DNA from: Pelagibaculum spongiae
GTDB lineage: Bacteria > Pseudomonadota > Gammaproteobacteria > Enterobacterales > Pelagibaculaceae
Length of the DNA stretch: 64,000 nucleotides
Reading direction: 5' to 3'
NCBI RefSeq assembly: GCF_003097315.1
Contig: NZ_QDDL01000004.1
Span: 124,001-188,000, forward strand
The stretch's first letter is position 1; each line of letters opens with the position of its first letter. Below the pieces are notes generated by a model. That model saw nothing but the letters and a program-made list of their open reading frames with translations. It did not search any database and was not told the DNA's origin. A program made the translations under genes and the position numbers. Positions 34,434 through 45,111 of the stretch are shown here, piece after piece.

Positions 34434-35852
34434 ATGGCGGGTAGAACGCTGTACGACAAGCTCTGGGACGATCATTTAGTCAGAATAAATGATGATGGAA
34501 CAGCGCTAATTTATATCGACCGACAATTGCTACATGAAGTCACTTCACCGCAAGCGTTTGAAGGTCTACGGCTGGCGAATCGTAAACCTTGGCGTCTGGA
34601 TGCCAATTTGGCCACCCCAGACCACAATGTGCCGACCACAGAACGCTCCGGTGGCGTGTCTGAAATTGTTGATCCGGTTTCCCGTATTCAGGTTGAAACC
34701 CTTGATAGCAACTGTGAAGACTTCGGTATTACAGAATTTACCATGAATGATCCTCGCCAGGGAATTGTTCATGTGATCGGCCCAGAGCAAGGCTTTACTT
34801 TGCCGGGTACTACCATGGTTTGTGGTGATTCACACACGTCAACTCACGGTGCATTTGCAGCATTGGCGCATGGCGTTGGCACCAGTGAAGTAGAACATGT
34901 ACTGGCGACCCAGTGCTTAATCCAGCGCAAAATGAACAACATGCTGGTGCGAGTAGATGGTCAGCTGGGCAAAGGTGTCACGGCTAAAGATCTGGTATTG
35001 GCAGTTATCGGTGAAATCGGTACTGCGGGCGGCAATGGTTATGCCATTGAATTTGCCGGTAGTGCAGTGCAATCGTTGTCGATGGAAGGCCGGATGACAG
35101 TTTGTAATATGGCGATCGAAGCGGGCGCTCGTGCGGGTTTAGTGGCCTATGACCAAACCACTGAAGATTATGTAAAAGGCCGTCCAATGGCGCCTAGCGC
35201 CGAGCAGTGGGCTCAAGCGGTTAAAAGCTGGCGTGAGCTGGTAACCGATGCCGACGCTGAGTTTGATAAAACTGTGGTACTCGATGGCGCTCAAATTAAG
35301 CCGCAAGTAAGCTGGGGTACTTCGCCAGAAATGGTCGCTGCAGTTGATCAACAGGTTCCTGCACCAGAAGATTTTGCCGATCCAGTTAAGAAAGATAGCT
35401 GTAAGCGCGCGCTGGAATATATGGGTTTGACGGCGGGTACGCCAATTAGCGAAATCAAACCAGATCGAGTGTTTATTGGCTCTTGCACCAATTCTCGTAT
35501 TGAAGATTTGCGAGCAGCGGCTGAAGTAGCCAAGGGCCGTAAGGTTGCTGATTCAGTCAAGCAAGCGTTGGTGGTTCCAGGTTCCGGATTGATTCGAGAT
35601 CAAGCGGTGGCTGAAGGTCTAGATAAAATTTTCGTTGAAGCGGGTTTTGAATGGCGCGAACCAGGCTGTTCAATGTGTTTGGCGATGAATGCCGATCGAA
35701 TTGAACCCGGTGAGCATTGTGCTTCCACTTCTAACCGAAACTTCGAAGGCCGTCAGGGCTATGGCGGACGAACGCATTTGGTTAGTCCGGCGATGGCAGC
35801 GGCGGCAGCAGTTGCAGGTCATTTTGTCGACGTTCGTGATTGGCTGGCCTAA
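34434..35852 (+). CDS. leuC: 3-isopropylmalate dehydratase large subunit
   Basis: 472 residues from ATG 34434 ([16 protein letters not shown]), with GGAG nine bases upstream; an upstream TTG is ignored. Isomerises 2-isopropylmalate to 3-isopropylmalate with LeuD. [4Fe-4S] cluster ligands lie in [13 protein letters not shown] and [43 protein letters not shown] is the aconitase-family signature. leuD follows 23 bp after the stop. Confidence 0.97.
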   Translation: MAGRTLYDKLWDDHLVRINDDGTALIYIDRQLLHEVTSPQAFEGLRLANRKPWRLDANLATPDHNVPTTERSGGVSEIVDPVSRIQVETLDSNCEDFGITEFTMNDPRQGIVHVIGPEQGFTLPGTTMVCGDSHTSTHGAFAALAHGVGTSEVEHVLATQCLIQRKMNNMLVRVDGQLGKGVTAKDLVLAVIGEIGTAGGNGYAIEFAGSAVQSLSMEGRMTVCNMAIEAGARAGLVAYDQTTEDYVKGRPMAPSAEQWAQAVKSWRELVTDADAEFDKTVVLDGAQIKPQVSWGTSPEMVAAVDQQVPAPEDFADPVKKDSCKRALEYMGLTAGTPISEIKPDRVFIGSCTNSRIEDLRAAAEVAKGRKVADSVKQALVVPGSGLIRDQAVAEGLDKIFVEAGFEWREPGCSMCLAMNADRIEPGEHCASTSNRNFEGRQGYGGRTHLVSPAMAAAAAVAGHFVDVRDWLA

Positions 35853-35875
35853 CGGTTGGGATAAGGAGTACAACA

Positions 35876-36514
35876 ATGGATAAATTTACTTGTCACGATG
35901 GTTTGGTAGTTCCTTTGGACCGCGCTAACGTCGATACCGATGCGATTATTCCCAAGCAATTTTTAAAATCGATCAAGCGTAGTGGCTTTGGCCCTAACTT
36001 GTTCGATGAGTGGCGCTATTTAGATAAAGGCGAGCCAGGGCGGGATAATTCCAGTCGGCCGTTAAATCCTGACTTTGTTTTAAATCAGCCGCGCTACGCC
36101 GGTGCAAGTGTATTAATTGCCCGTGAAAACTTTGGTTGTGGTTCTTCGCGTGAACATGCGCCTTGGGCGTTAGAAGATTACGGCTTTAGGGTTGTTATCG
36201 CGACTAGCTTTGCCGACATATTTTTTAATAATTGCTTCAAGAACGGCGTATTGCCAATTGTGCTAGATCCGGCGCAAGTTGATCAGTTATTTGAACAGGT
36301 TAATAGTCAGCAAGGTTTTCGGTTGGTGGTGGATCTGGAAAATCGCCAGATCAACATGCCAGATCAAACCAGTATTACTTTTGAAGTGGATGAATTCCGC
36401 CGCCATTGTATGTTAAATGGATTAGATGATATTGGCCTGACATTGCAGCATGCCGATAGCATTCAGAAGTATGAAGCTCAACGTAAGCAAAACGCGCCTT
36501 GGTTGTTCGCATAG
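35876..36514 (+). CDS. leuD: 3-isopropylmalate dehydratase small subunit
   Basis: 212 residues from ATG 35876 (MDKFTCHDG), with AAGGAG at about 35863. Typical LeuD motifs: [60 protein letters not shown]. Forms the heterodimer with LeuC. Confidence 0.97.
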   Translation: MDKFTCHDGLVVPLDRANVDTDAIIPKQFLKSIKRSGFGPNLFDEWRYLDKGEPGRDNSSRPLNPDFVLNQPRYAGASVLIARENFGCGSSREHAPWALEDYGFRVVIATSFADIFFNNCFKNGVLPIVLDPAQVDQLFEQVNSQQGFRLVVDLENRQINMPDQTSITFEVDEFRRHCMLNGLDDIGLTLQHADSIQKYEAQRKQNAPWLFA

Positions 36515-36574
36515 TCATTTAATGGTTGTTAAGTAATAGTCATTAAATAGTTATCGAATATTGTCGCGTAGCTA

Positions 36575-36604
36575 CTTAGATAGTTGTTGCTTAGATAGTT
36601 GTTG
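36575..36604. repeat. 15-bp perfect tandem duplication
   Basis: CTTAGATAGTTGTTG occurs twice in tandem in the leuD-leuB gap (36515-36668), which also has further degenerate TAGTTA-like units. Slippage-prone spacer. Confidence 0.85.
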
Positions 36605-36668
36605 TGTAATTAAGTGTGTAGTTAATTGGATAGTGTTTGCGTAGTTATTCGCATAAAGGAGTGGTTTG

Positions 36669-37742
36669 ATGAGCAAGGTTCTGATTTTACCTGGTGACGG
36701 TATTGGCCCTGAGATTGTTGCTGAGGCAGTGCGTGTTTTAGATGCGGTTAATCAAAAACTGGATCTAGGCATTGAAACCGAGCAGGGATTAGTGGGTGGA
36801 ATCGCTATTGATGCCGAAGGTTCACCACTTCCAGAATCAACAATGGAAAAAGCTCGTCGCGCAGATGCGATTTTACTGGGTGCGGTGGGTGGTCCTAAGT
36901 GGGAATCACTACCCATGGTTCAGCGCCCTGAAAAAGGTTTGTTGGGGCTACGTTCACAATTGGAATTGTTCTCCAATTTACGTCCGGCAATTTTGTATCC
37001 GCAATTGGCGGATGCTTCGAGTCTTAAGCCAGAAATTGTTGCTGGTTTGGACTTAATGATTATTCGTGAATTGACCGGCGGGATTTATTTTGGCCAGCCA
37101 CGTGGCGTTCGTCAGCTCGAAGATGGTCAACGTCAGGGCTACAACACCTATGTTTATTCTGAATCTGAAATCGAACGGATTGCCCGTAGCGCTTTTGATA
37201 CTGCAATGCGCCGCGATAAGCGATTGTGTTCAGTAGATAAAGCCAACGTACTGGAAGTTACTGAGCTTTGGCGCGAAGTCGTAGAGCGCGTTTCTGCGGA
37301 TTATCCAGAAGTCGAATTGAGCCATATGTATGTCGATAATGCGGCAATGCAGCTGGTAAGAAACCCGCGTCAGTTCGATGTAATGGTTACCGGCAATATG
37401 TTTGGTGATATCCTTTCTGACTGTGCAGCAATGCTGACCGGCTCAATTGGTATGTTGCCATCAGCATCTCTGAATGCAAAAGGTCAGGGTATGTATGAGC
37501 CGATTCATGGTTCGGCACCGGATATTGCCGGTAAAGGTATTGCCAATCCGTTGGCAACGATCTTGTCAGTTTCCATGATGTTGAGATATTCGCTCAACCA
37601 GCCAGAAGCTGCACAATTAATCGATCAAGCAGTCGGGCGAGTGCTTGATCAAGGTTTGAGAACAGCAGATATCATGAGCGAAGGCGCTCAACAGGTATCA
37701 ACCCAACAAATGGGTGATGCGGTGCTTCAAGCATTAGATTAA
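36669..37742 (+). CDS. leuB: 3-isopropylmalate dehydrogenase
   Basis: 357 residues from ATG 36669 with AGGAG at 36657-36661. NAD-dependent oxidative decarboxylation of 3-isopropylmalate. Landmarks: [54 protein letters not shown], the metal-binding [24 protein letters not shown], and the NAD-binding [18 protein letters not shown]. Confidence 0.97.
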   Translation: MSKVLILPGDGIGPEIVAEAVRVLDAVNQKLDLGIETEQGLVGGIAIDAEGSPLPESTMEKARRADAILLGAVGGPKWESLPMVQRPEKGLLGLRSQLELFSNLRPAILYPQLADASSLKPEIVAGLDLMIIRELTGGIYFGQPRGVRQLEDGQRQGYNTYVYSESEIERIARSAFDTAMRRDKRLCSVDKANVLEVTELWREVVERVSADYPEVELSHMYVDNAAMQLVRNPRQFDVMVTGNMFGDILSDCAAMLTGSIGMLPSASLNAKGQGMYEPIHGSAPDIAGKGIANPLATILSVSMMLRYSLNQPEAAQLIDQAVGRVLDQGLRTADIMSEGAQQVSTQQMGDAVLQALD

Positions 37743-37799
37743 ACGTTGCTACATTTTGCTGGCTGCGTTAAAAAATGCAGACTGAGAAGGGGTTAGAAA

Positions 37800-38912
37800 A
37801 TGAAGAAGGTTGGCCTAGTAGGATGGCGGGGCATGGTTGGCTCCGTATTAATGCAGCGGATGAAAGAAGAGCGTGATTTCGATCTGATTGATCCTACGTT
37901 TTTCACCACATCCCAAGCGGGTCAGTCTGCTCCAGAATACGCTGCTAATGCAGGTGTTCTGCAGGATGCCTTCAGTCTGGAAGCTCTACGGGAAATGGAT
38001 ATTATTGTTTCCTGTCAGGGCGGTGACTACACCAAGCAGGTTTATCCTGGTTTGCGTGAGTCTGGCTGGAATGGTTATTGGATTGATGCTGCTTCAGCAT
38101 TACGCATGAACGATGATGCCGTGATTATTCTAGATCCGGTTAACCGTAATGTGATCGATCAATCGATTGATAAAGGTATTCGTACCTTTGCTGGCGGCAA
38201 CTGCACGGTCAGTTTAATGATGCTGGGTCTTGGCGGATTATTTGAAAATAATCTAGTGGAATGGCTGAGCTCGATGACTTACCAAGCAGCTTCTGGTTCT
38301 GGTGCACGTCATATGCGTGAACTGATTAGCCAGATGGGTGCAATTCGTGATCATGTTGCGCCGGAATTAAATGATCCTGCATCGGCAATTTTAGATATTG
38401 ATCGTAAAGTTTCTGAATTCATGCGCAGTGATCAGTTGCCGACCGATCAATGGGGTGTTCCATTAGCCGGTAGCTTGATTCCGTGGATTGATACTCAGCT
38501 GGAAAATGGCCAAAGCCGTGAAGAATGGAAAGGCCAGGCTGAAACCAACAAGATTCTTGGATTATCAGCAGGCACTATTCCAGTTGATGGTACTTGTGTG
38601 CGTATTGGTGCGATGCGATGTCACAGTCAGGCTTTCACTATCAAGCTGAAAAAAGATGTTGATGTCTCAGAAATCGAACAAATGTTGGCTTCGCATAATC
38701 AATGGGTTGATCTAGTACCCAACGATCGTGACGTGACGATGAATCGCCTTTCTCCTGCAAATATTACAGGCACATTAAATATTGGTGTTGGCCGTGTTCG
38801 AAAGATGAATATGGGATCGAAGTATTTGAATGTGTTTTCTGTTGGAGATCAGTTGCTTTGGGGCGCTGCTGAACCTTTGCGACGAATGTTGCGTATTGCA
38901 TTAGAAGACTAA
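37800..38912 (+). CDS. asd: Aspartate-semialdehyde dehydrogenase
   Basis: 370 residues, similar in length to E. coli Asd. Converts aspartyl phosphate to the semialdehyde, the branch to lysine/diaminopimelate, threonine and methionine. N-terminal NADP loop [20 protein letters not shown], catalytic Cys135 in [12 protein letters not shown], and [18 protein letters not shown]. Position downstream of leuB is conserved in Pseudomonas. A terminator follows. Confidence 0.97.
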   Translation: MKKVGLVGWRGMVGSVLMQRMKEERDFDLIDPTFFTTSQAGQSAPEYAANAGVLQDAFSLEALREMDIIVSCQGGDYTKQVYPGLRESGWNGYWIDAASALRMNDDAVIILDPVNRNVIDQSIDKGIRTFAGGNCTVSLMMLGLGGLFENNLVEWLSSMTYQAASGSGARHMRELISQMGAIRDHVAPELNDPASAILDIDRKVSEFMRSDQLPTDQWGVPLAGSLIPWIDTQLENGQSREEWKGQAETNKILGLSAGTIPVDGTCVRIGAMRCHSQAFTIKLKKDVDVSEIEQMLASHNQWVDLVPNDRDVTMNRLSPANITGTLNIGVGRVRKMNMGSKYLNVFSVGDQLLWGAAEPLRRMLRIALED

Positions 38913-38920
38913 CGGCGTAT

Positions 38921-38956
38921 AAAGATAAAGGCTGGCATTTGCCAGCCTTTATCTTA
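38921..38956. terminator. asd terminator-like hairpin
   Basis: A perfect 15-bp stem AAGATAAAGGCTGGC with its complement and an ATTT loop. The T run is interrupted, so strength is uncertain. Confidence 0.75.
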
Positions 38957-39226
38957 TGTGTATAAAAGGCAGCTGTGTGGTTCAAAAAAGCCTGATATGA
39001 TATTGGGAAGTCCAGAGTGTGAGGTGGTATACAACCTTTGGTATCAATTTAGTCACAATGATAGTGATACTAGTTGGTAAACTGCTTGCTGCTCATTAAG
39101 GTTAGCAGTAATCTACCGCTTGCATCCGATTTGCAGCCGCTTGGTTTGGGCGCGATTGGTCAAGGAGAGCATGTACGTCAAGGTTTGACGTGATAAGACA
39201 AGTCCGGGGATAAGGAGAAGTTAGGA
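38957..39226 (+). other. fimV leader region with mini-ORF and hairpin
   Basis: About 270 bases without a normal gene. Near the end, AAGGAG (39162-39167) precedes ATG TAC GTC AAG GTT TGA (39171-39188), a five-residue open frame (MYVKV) that overlaps an ACGTCA/TGACGT hairpin (39175-39191). The true fimV ribosome site lies about 20 bases further on. This could be a leader peptide or chance. Confidence 0.3.
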
Positions 39227-41821
39227 GTGACAATCGTACGCAAGTTAACTCTGGCATTTGGCTGGTCTTTAGCTGTTATGTCACCTGGTGCATCAGCATT
39301 GATATTAGGTGACATCGAGTCAACGACCACACTGAATCAGCCATTAACTGCTGAAATTCCATTGTATTCAGTCCTCGAAGAGGACAAGGAAAATATACTG
39401 GTTGCTCTTGGTACCCAGAAAGATTTTTCTCGCTTCGGAATTGAGCGTCCTTTCTTTTTAACTGACCTGAACTTCAGATTAGTGCCTCGAGGTAACTCGA
39501 TGGTGGTCGTGGTGAGTAGCACCCAAGACATTAAAGAACCATTTCTTGATTTTGTCGTCACCATTGATTGGCCAGGCGGTAAATTATCTCGCCCTTATAC
39601 GCTGTTAATGGATCCGCCTGTTTTTGCTGAACAAAGAGCCTTGCGCCAGCAGCAAGTAGTAGCGGCACCTGTTAGTCGGGCAGTTAGTAAGCCAGCTACC
39701 GTTGCAGCGAAGCCGATCCAAAGAAGCGAGCAAGTTCAGTCTAAGCCAACTTCAGTAGCATCAGTTCGACCAGAGACTTATAAAGTCAGTGCTGGCGATA
39801 CGCTTTGGGGTGTGGCAAGACAATTACGTCCAGACAGTGATGTCAGTGTTCAGCAAACCATGCTGGCATTGTTAGATAATAATCCCGACGCTTTTTCTCG
39901 TGGCAATATCAACGGCTTGAAAAAAGGCGCGGTATTACGAGTCCCAGATAAGAGTGAAATTAACCAGAGCTCACATCGCTCAGCGGTTAAACAAATTATT
40001 GGTCAGAATAAATCGTGGCAAGATCGCACCACAGTGGCGGCTTCTCAATCCGAAGCACCAGCATCGATTGATCGATCAACTCCAGTTAGTCAGCCACAAC
40101 AAACAAATGAAGGTCGTTTGTCGCTGGTAACGCCAAAACAAACTGATAATTCTGCTGCTACTGCCGAGCAAGGTGCAGCAACAGGCGACGCGAGAATTGG
40201 TGAATTAGAAACCAATATCGCGGTTACTTCTGAAGCAATTGTTGCGGCACAGCGCGAAGGCGAAGCGCTATCTGATAGATTGTCGGTTTTGGAAGATCAG
40301 GCCGAATCATTAGAATCTTTGGCAGAACTTAAAGATTCTGAATTGGCAGTACTCGAACAGCAGTTAGCTGCTGAAAATGAAACTAATGCTAACGAGACTG
40401 TGGCAGTAGAAGGTTCAGAAGAAGCTGCACAAGAAACAGCGGTTACACCGCCAGTTGTTGAAGTACCGGTAGTCGAACAGCCTAAGCAGCTAGAAGGGAA
40501 TCTGGTTACTTATATTGATTTGGCTATGGAACTTCGGTTTGGTGAGTTGTTTGATTTATTGCTGAAGAATCCTTTGCACTTGTTGGTATTAGCGTTACCT
40601 CTATTATTGATTCTGCTGCTACAAATGTTGCGCAGTCGTCGTCGTGACGAAGAATATGAACCGTTACCGGCAATGAAATATGCTAAGGATATTGCGCCGT
40701 CAGTAGCTGCTAAGCAGGATGATTTTGATAACTTACCTGATTTAGATATTGCATCGTCGGTAGTTCCAGATCTTCGTCCGAATAACTTCGTTGAAAACAA
40801 CAGTGTTGATTCGACGGTTGCTGATGATAGTGATCCGACAGTAGAAGCTGATATTTACGCTGCTTATGGTCGTTACGATGAAGCAATTAATGTGCTGCAG
40901 CAGGCGTTATCTCACGATAGCGAAAATAGAACACTTTCTCTTAAACTTTTAGAGATGTTCTCCTTACAAGAAGATAGTGCTGCCTTTGATTTTCAAGCAG
41001 ATAAGTTATTGGCGATTGCGCCAGATTTATCAGCTGAAATCGAATCTTTGCGCGGCGACACTTCAGCAAATAATGCAGACATTGGAGACTTCTCTAGTTT
41101 GCCGGTTTCAGAAGCTAGCGTGCCAGCGATGTTTACTTCTAGAGATCCAGACCAAGTAGCCATTGACGGCTCTGACTTAGATGCCTCTTTGTCAGATGCA
41201 AATGATGAGAATACTATTCCTGAAATGTTCTCAGAAGAAGTTGCTAGCGATGTTGAACAAGATTTTGCAGGGTTAGAGTTCTCTGAGTCTGCAGTTGATT
41301 TGCAAACAAACCCAGCGGCAACTGAAGAACTAGAAGATTTGGAATTCAGCCTTGATGGTTTCGATATGGCTGAGCCAGAACCAGAACAACAAATCTCTTC
41401 AGAAAACGATTCACAGTCAATCGAGTTTGATATTGATGCATTAAGCGGCCTAGATGATTTATCCATCTCCGGGTTAGATAATTCTGTTGATATTAATAGC
41501 GATGCTGAAGATAGCAGCTTTTCTTTAGATGAAGCGCTAGATTTAAATAGCCTTGAGGCCGATTTAGACGATATCTCATTGCAAGCATCGCCTACTTTGA
41601 TGGAAGTGCCGGTTGCTGATGTAGATGAAGAGTTAGATGACTTGTCTTTCCTTGATGAAGTCGATGAAGCTTCTACCAAGCTAGATTTAGCCAGAGCCTA
41701 TTTAGAAATGGGTGATGCTAGCGGAGCAAGCGAAATCTTAAAAGAAGTGCTTAGTGAAGGTGATGATGAGCAAAAATCTGAGGCTCGCGAATTACTAACC
41801 AAAGCTTCCGGCGAGAATTAA
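39227..41821 (+). CDS. fimV: FimV/HubP polar hub protein
   Basis: 864 residues from GTG 39227, with AAGGAG nine bases upstream. Order: signal peptide (LAFGWSLAVMSPGASA), periplasmic FimV N-terminal domain (ILGDIESTTTLNQPLTAEIPL), LysM peptidoglycan-binding domain (ETYKVSAGDTLWGVARQLRP), Pro/Glu/Ala linker with a coiled-coil part, one TM helix (LHLLVLALPLLLILLLQML), acidic cytoplasmic region with TPR-like repeats (DIYAAYGRYDEAINVLQQAL), and the conserved FimV C-terminus (TKLDLARAYLEMGDASGASEILKEVL). It organises cell-pole proteins, type IV pili and motility in relatives. Confidence 0.95.
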   Translation: MTIVRKLTLAFGWSLAVMSPGASALILGDIESTTTLNQPLTAEIPLYSVLEEDKENILVALGTQKDFSRFGIERPFFLTDLNFRLVPRGNSMVVVVSSTQDIKEPFLDFVVTIDWPGGKLSRPYTLLMDPPVFAEQRALRQQQVVAAPVSRAVSKPATVAAKPIQRSEQVQSKPTSVASVRPETYKVSAGDTLWGVARQLRPDSDVSVQQTMLALLDNNPDAFSRGNINGLKKGAVLRVPDKSEINQSSHRSAVKQIIGQNKSWQDRTTVAASQSEAPASIDRSTPVSQPQQTNEGRLSLVTPKQTDNSAATAEQGAATGDARIGELETNIAVTSEAIVAAQREGEALSDRLSVLEDQAESLESLAELKDSELAVLEQQLAAENETNANETVAVEGSEEAAQETAVTPPVVEVPVVEQPKQLEGNLVTYIDLAMELRFGELFDLLLKNPLHLLVLALPLLLILLLQMLRSRRRDEEYEPLPAMKYAKDIAPSVAAKQDDFDNLPDLDIASSVVPDLRPNNFVENNSVDSTVADDSDPTVEADIYAAYGRYDEAINVLQQALSHDSENRTLSLKLLEMFSLQEDSAAFDFQADKLLAIAPDLSAEIESLRGDTSANNADIGDFSSLPVSEASVPAMFTSRDPDQVAIDGSDLDASLSDANDENTIPEMFSEEVASDVEQDFAGLEFSESAVDLQTNPAATEELEDLEFSLDGFDMAEPEPEQQISSENDSQSIEFDIDALSGLDDLSISGLDNSVDINSDAEDSSFSLDEALDLNSLEADLDDISLQASPTLMEVPVADVDEELDDLSFLDEVDEASTKLDLARAYLEMGDASGASEILKEVLSEGDDEQKSEARELLTKASGEN

Positions 41822-41844
41822 TTCCCCGTTTATCCGTAAAATAC

Positions 41845-41874
41845 TAAAACCCGGCTTTTGCTGGGTTTTTTTTT
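41845..41874 (+). terminator. fimV intrinsic terminator
   Basis: AAAACCCGGC/GCTGGGTTTT stem with TTTT loop and a nine-T run. Confidence 0.85.
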
Positions 41875-42095
41875 ATTTTCAAAAGGTTAATTTTAGAGTC
41901 TTGTATTTCAATCTTCTAAACGTGACAAAATGTGGCAATGTTTCTTAAAAAAATCTTTACTGACCGATTGGTATGAGGCAGATTGCAAACACAAAATATA
42001 AGGTCTGAAAAAGATTTATATCTATCAGATTAAGTTCGATGGGGCGGGCAGAACATCAATCTGTCCTCGATTAAGTAGTAGAGGGGACTCTCCAG

Positions 42096-43517
42096 ATGGG
42101 CCAACAAACTAAACAATTTCATTCAATTCTGACTGCAATGATCGTTGCATCAGGAATGACCTTTTCTACCCTGGCAAGTGCAGCTGGATTTATTGTTCCT
42201 GAAAATAATGCACGCGGTTTGGGTAGTGCTTTCGCAGGTAATGCGACGCTAGCTAGAGATGCCAGCAGTAACTTTAATAACCCGGCTGCAATTACTCGCA
42301 TGCCAGGAACCAATATCACATTATCGGGCGTTGCGATTACCGGCGATGCAGTATTTCATGCAGAAGGTGCTAAAAATAGTTTTGGTACAACTCAAGGCGT
42401 TGATGATTATCAGCAAAGTGAATTAAAAACTTTTGAATGGATTCCATCGTTCCATGTTTCGCATCAGCTATCAGACAAAGTTTGGGCTGGTTTTAGCATG
42501 ACAGCACCTTTCGGTTTAACTACCGAAGTTGAAGAAGACTCCATTCAACGATATTTCGCCACTGATACTTCATTAATCACATTAAACTTTAATCCAAATT
42601 TGGCATTTAAAGTTAATGATCAATTGAGTGTTGCTGCTGGTGTCAATGTTAGTTGGGGACGGGCGATCCTTAATCGCATGGTTGACGGTGGTAGTTTGTG
42701 TCAGGGAGAAAGCCTAAAGCCTAATGCTAATCCAGCATTTAGTCTTTGCAATCAGTCTGGTGAAAACGATTTTGAAATTAACAACTCAGGTGATGACTGG
42801 GGTTATGGCTGGAATCTTGCGGCGCACTGGAAAGCAAACCAGCAAACTGAAGTCGGGGTGGCATACCGTTCACAGGTTCATTACGCGATTAAAGGTGAAA
42901 CAGATTTCACGGTCGAGTCTTCAAACACTCAAGGGGTTAAATCTTTAACAGTATTGTCTCAAGATCCAAGGTTCCAGACACAAGGTGTAACAGCAAGTTT
43001 AACTACGCCTGATACGTTTTCGATCGGTGTTGCTCATGAATACAATGCTGAGTGGAAAGTACTGGCAGATGCCCAATGGACCAACTGGTCAAAGTTCAAG
43101 CAACTTGTTTTAAACTTTGACACCTTAGATACGAATACTACGCCAGAAAACTGGAATGATACTTGGCGCTATGCAATAGGTGCTGAGTTCTCGCCAGAAG
43201 GTAAGTGGGAGTATCGCGCTGGTTTAGCGCTAGATGAAGCACCGGTAAATGCAGAAGATCGAACCTCTCGAGCGCCAGACAATGATCGAGTTTGGTACTC
43301 TTTTGGTGCTAGCTATGCCTATAGCGAAATGATGACCTTTGATATTGGCTATGCCTATGTCGACATTAAAGATTCAGAATTAAATGAAACGGATCATTTA
43401 GTAAACGGCGCGCATCCAGCAATTTCAGGTTCGCCTTTGAATAGAGCGGAAGTTTCAGGTCGCTACACCGATGGCGAAGCGCATCTGATTACTGCTCAGA
43501 TGAATTTACGCTTCTAA
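42096..43517 (+). CDS. FadL-family outer-membrane porin
   Basis: 473 residues. Signal peptide (AMIVASGMTFSTLASA) then AAGFIVPENNARGLGSAFAGNATLARDASSNFNNPAAITRMPG, the FadL hatch region including the NPA motif. The remainder is beta-barrel-like with alternating aromatic residues and a terminal FLR-type strand ending in Phe (TAQMNLRF). Takes up long-chain fatty acids or other hydrophobic compounds; the specific substrate is unknown. Confidence 0.92.
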   Translation: MGQQTKQFHSILTAMIVASGMTFSTLASAAGFIVPENNARGLGSAFAGNATLARDASSNFNNPAAITRMPGTNITLSGVAITGDAVFHAEGAKNSFGTTQGVDDYQQSELKTFEWIPSFHVSHQLSDKVWAGFSMTAPFGLTTEVEEDSIQRYFATDTSLITLNFNPNLAFKVNDQLSVAAGVNVSWGRAILNRMVDGGSLCQGESLKPNANPAFSLCNQSGENDFEINNSGDDWGYGWNLAAHWKANQQTEVGVAYRSQVHYAIKGETDFTVESSNTQGVKSLTVLSQDPRFQTQGVTASLTTPDTFSIGVAHEYNAEWKVLADAQWTNWSKFKQLVLNFDTLDTNTTPENWNDTWRYAIGAEFSPEGKWEYRAGLALDEAPVNAEDRTSRAPDNDRVWYSFGASYAYSEMMTFDIGYAYVDIKDSELNETDHLVNGAHPAISGSPLNRAEVSGRYTDGEAHLITAQMNLRF

Positions 43518-43538
43518 ACTATTTCACCATCTGAAATA

Positions 43539-43568
43539 GCAAAGGCCGCCTTTTTAGGCGGCCTTTTT
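43539..43568 (+). terminator. Porin intrinsic terminator
   Basis: AAAGGCCGCC/GGCGGCCTTT stem with T run. A weaker ATTTCA/TGAAAT hairpin precedes it. Confidence 0.93.
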
Positions 43569-43603
43569 GGTATATGATGTTTTTATTTGGCAGAAGCTAT
43601 GTG

Positions 43604-44092
43604 ATGAAAAGGATTATCGTCAGTATTGCTGAGCAGCGTATGAAACTGTTTCAGGATCAGTCGCTTGTTTTTGAATGTTCAGTCTCAACTGCTTTGGCTG
43701 GCCCGGGTGAAGCTATGAATAGTGGCAAGACTCCTCGCGGTGAGCACATTATTCGAGCAAAAATCGGGGCAGATCAGCCGCTAGGTAGTGTATTTGTCGG
43801 GCGTCGTCCTACCGGTGAAATTTGGTCAGAAGCACTCAATCGAAAGTACCCTGAGCGTGATTGGATCCTCAGCAGAATTCTGTGGCTCAGTGGTTGTGAA
43901 GTAGGTTTTAATCGTGGTGGTCGTTTCGATAGTATGCGTCGCTACATTTATATTCATGGAACACCAGATGATCAGCCGATGGGGATTGCCAAGTCTCATG
44001 GGTGTGTGCGAATGAGAAATATCGACATGGTTGCCTTATTTGATTTGGTAGATTCAGGTTGTCAGGTTTTAATTCAAGAGGATAGATTTTAA
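43604..44092 (+). CDS. L,D-transpeptidase (YkuD family)
   Basis: 162 residues from ATG 43604 (MKRIIVSIAEQRMKLF); an ATG at 43574 is also in frame but falls just after the terminator. YkuD catalytic motif with His118 in YIHGTPDD and S131-HGC-VRM (His132, Cys134). Likely an L,D-transpeptidase or carboxypeptidase for peptidoglycan. No signal peptide is visible, unlike exported family members, so either it is cytoplasmic or exported in another way. It overlaps nagZ by one base (TAATG), suggesting a peptidoglycan recycling unit. Confidence 0.85.
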   Translation: MKRIIVSIAEQRMKLFQDQSLVFECSVSTALAGPGEAMNSGKTPRGEHIIRAKIGADQPLGSVFVGRRPTGEIWSEALNRKYPERDWILSRILWLSGCEVGFNRGGRFDSMRRYIYIHGTPDDQPMGIAKSHGCVRMRNIDMVALFDLVDSGCQVLIQEDRF

Positions 44093-45099
44093 TGGGGCCG
44101 TTAATTGTAGATATTGCGGGTATTTCACTGAATGATTCAGATAAAACCTTATTGCTCAAACCTTGTGTTTCCGGTTTGATTTTATTTAGCCGTAATTTTG
44201 AAAGTCCTGCCCAGCTAAAATCATTAATGGACCAAGTACGCCAGCTTCGTTCTGAACTGGTTGTCTATGTCGACCAGGAAGGTGGGCGAGTCCAAAGATT
44301 TAAAGATGGCTTTACCCGGCTGCCGCCTGCTCAAAGTTACGGCAACATTTGTGATTTTGCACCAGAAGAGGGCTTGTCACTGGCTAAAGATGCAGGCTGG
44401 TTAATGGCCAGTGAATTACTTAGCTTTGGCGTTGATGTCAGCTTTGCCCCGGTACTGGATGTTGCCAATCCACAGAGCAAGGTGATTGGAGATCGCGGCT
44501 TTGCAATTCAACCTGAAAGAATTGCTGAAATTGCCGGTGCTTTTATCGAAGGAATGGCAGAGGCGGGAATGAAGTCATGTGGCAAGCATTTTCCCGGTCA
44601 CGGGAGTGTCACAGAAGATTCTCACCATGAACTTCCGGTTGATTCTCGTAATAAAGATCAAATTTTTCAGCACGACCTGCTTCCCTTTCAACAATTAATC
44701 TCACAGCAAAAACTCGATTCTATCATGCCTGCGCATGTGGTTTATTCTGATTGTGATGACCAGCCAGCAGGTTTTTCAAAGTTCTGGGTACAACAAACCT
44801 TAAAGCAGCAGTTTGGTTTTAATGGCTTGGTATTTAGTGATGACTTAACCATGGCGGGCGCACATGCCGCGGGAAATATTTGCCAACGTGCTGACGCTGC
44901 ATTAATTGCCGGCTGTGACTTATTGCTGGTTTGCAATAACCGTGATGAAGCACTGGAAGTGGCGGATCATCTGCAGAATAATGGTTTTGATCAGGTGCCT
45001 GCAGAAAAGCTGGCGGGTAAATTATCTGATCCTGATTTTGCAACAAGTAAAAGATATAAAGAAACTGCGTGTAAGTTGAATGCACTGTCTGCGGCATAA
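44092..45099 (+). CDS. nagZ: Beta-N-acetylhexosaminidase NagZ
   Basis: 335 residues, the usual length. Glycoside hydrolase family 3 enzyme that removes GlcNAc from anhydro-muropeptides in the cytoplasm. Motifs: GLILFSRNFESPAQL, VDQEGGRVQRFKDGFTRLP, GKHFPGHGSVTEDSHHELPVDSR (His-Asp dyad) and the nucleophile in VFSDDLTMAGAH. The neighbour order nagZ-MTIP-csiV-mfd resembles Pseudomonas, with an MscS gene inserted. Confidence 0.96.
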   Translation: MGPLIVDIAGISLNDSDKTLLLKPCVSGLILFSRNFESPAQLKSLMDQVRQLRSELVVYVDQEGGRVQRFKDGFTRLPPAQSYGNICDFAPEEGLSLAKDAGWLMASELLSFGVDVSFAPVLDVANPQSKVIGDRGFAIQPERIAEIAGAFIEGMAEAGMKSCGKHFPGHGSVTEDSHHELPVDSRNKDQIFQHDLLPFQQLISQQKLDSIMPAHVVYSDCDDQPAGFSKFWVQQTLKQQFGFNGLVFSDDLTMAGAHAAGNICQRADAALIAGCDLLLVCNNRDEALEVADHLQNNGFDQVPAEKLAGKLSDPDFATSKRYKETACKLNALSAA

Positions 45100-45111
45100 A
45101 GGTACTAGAAA

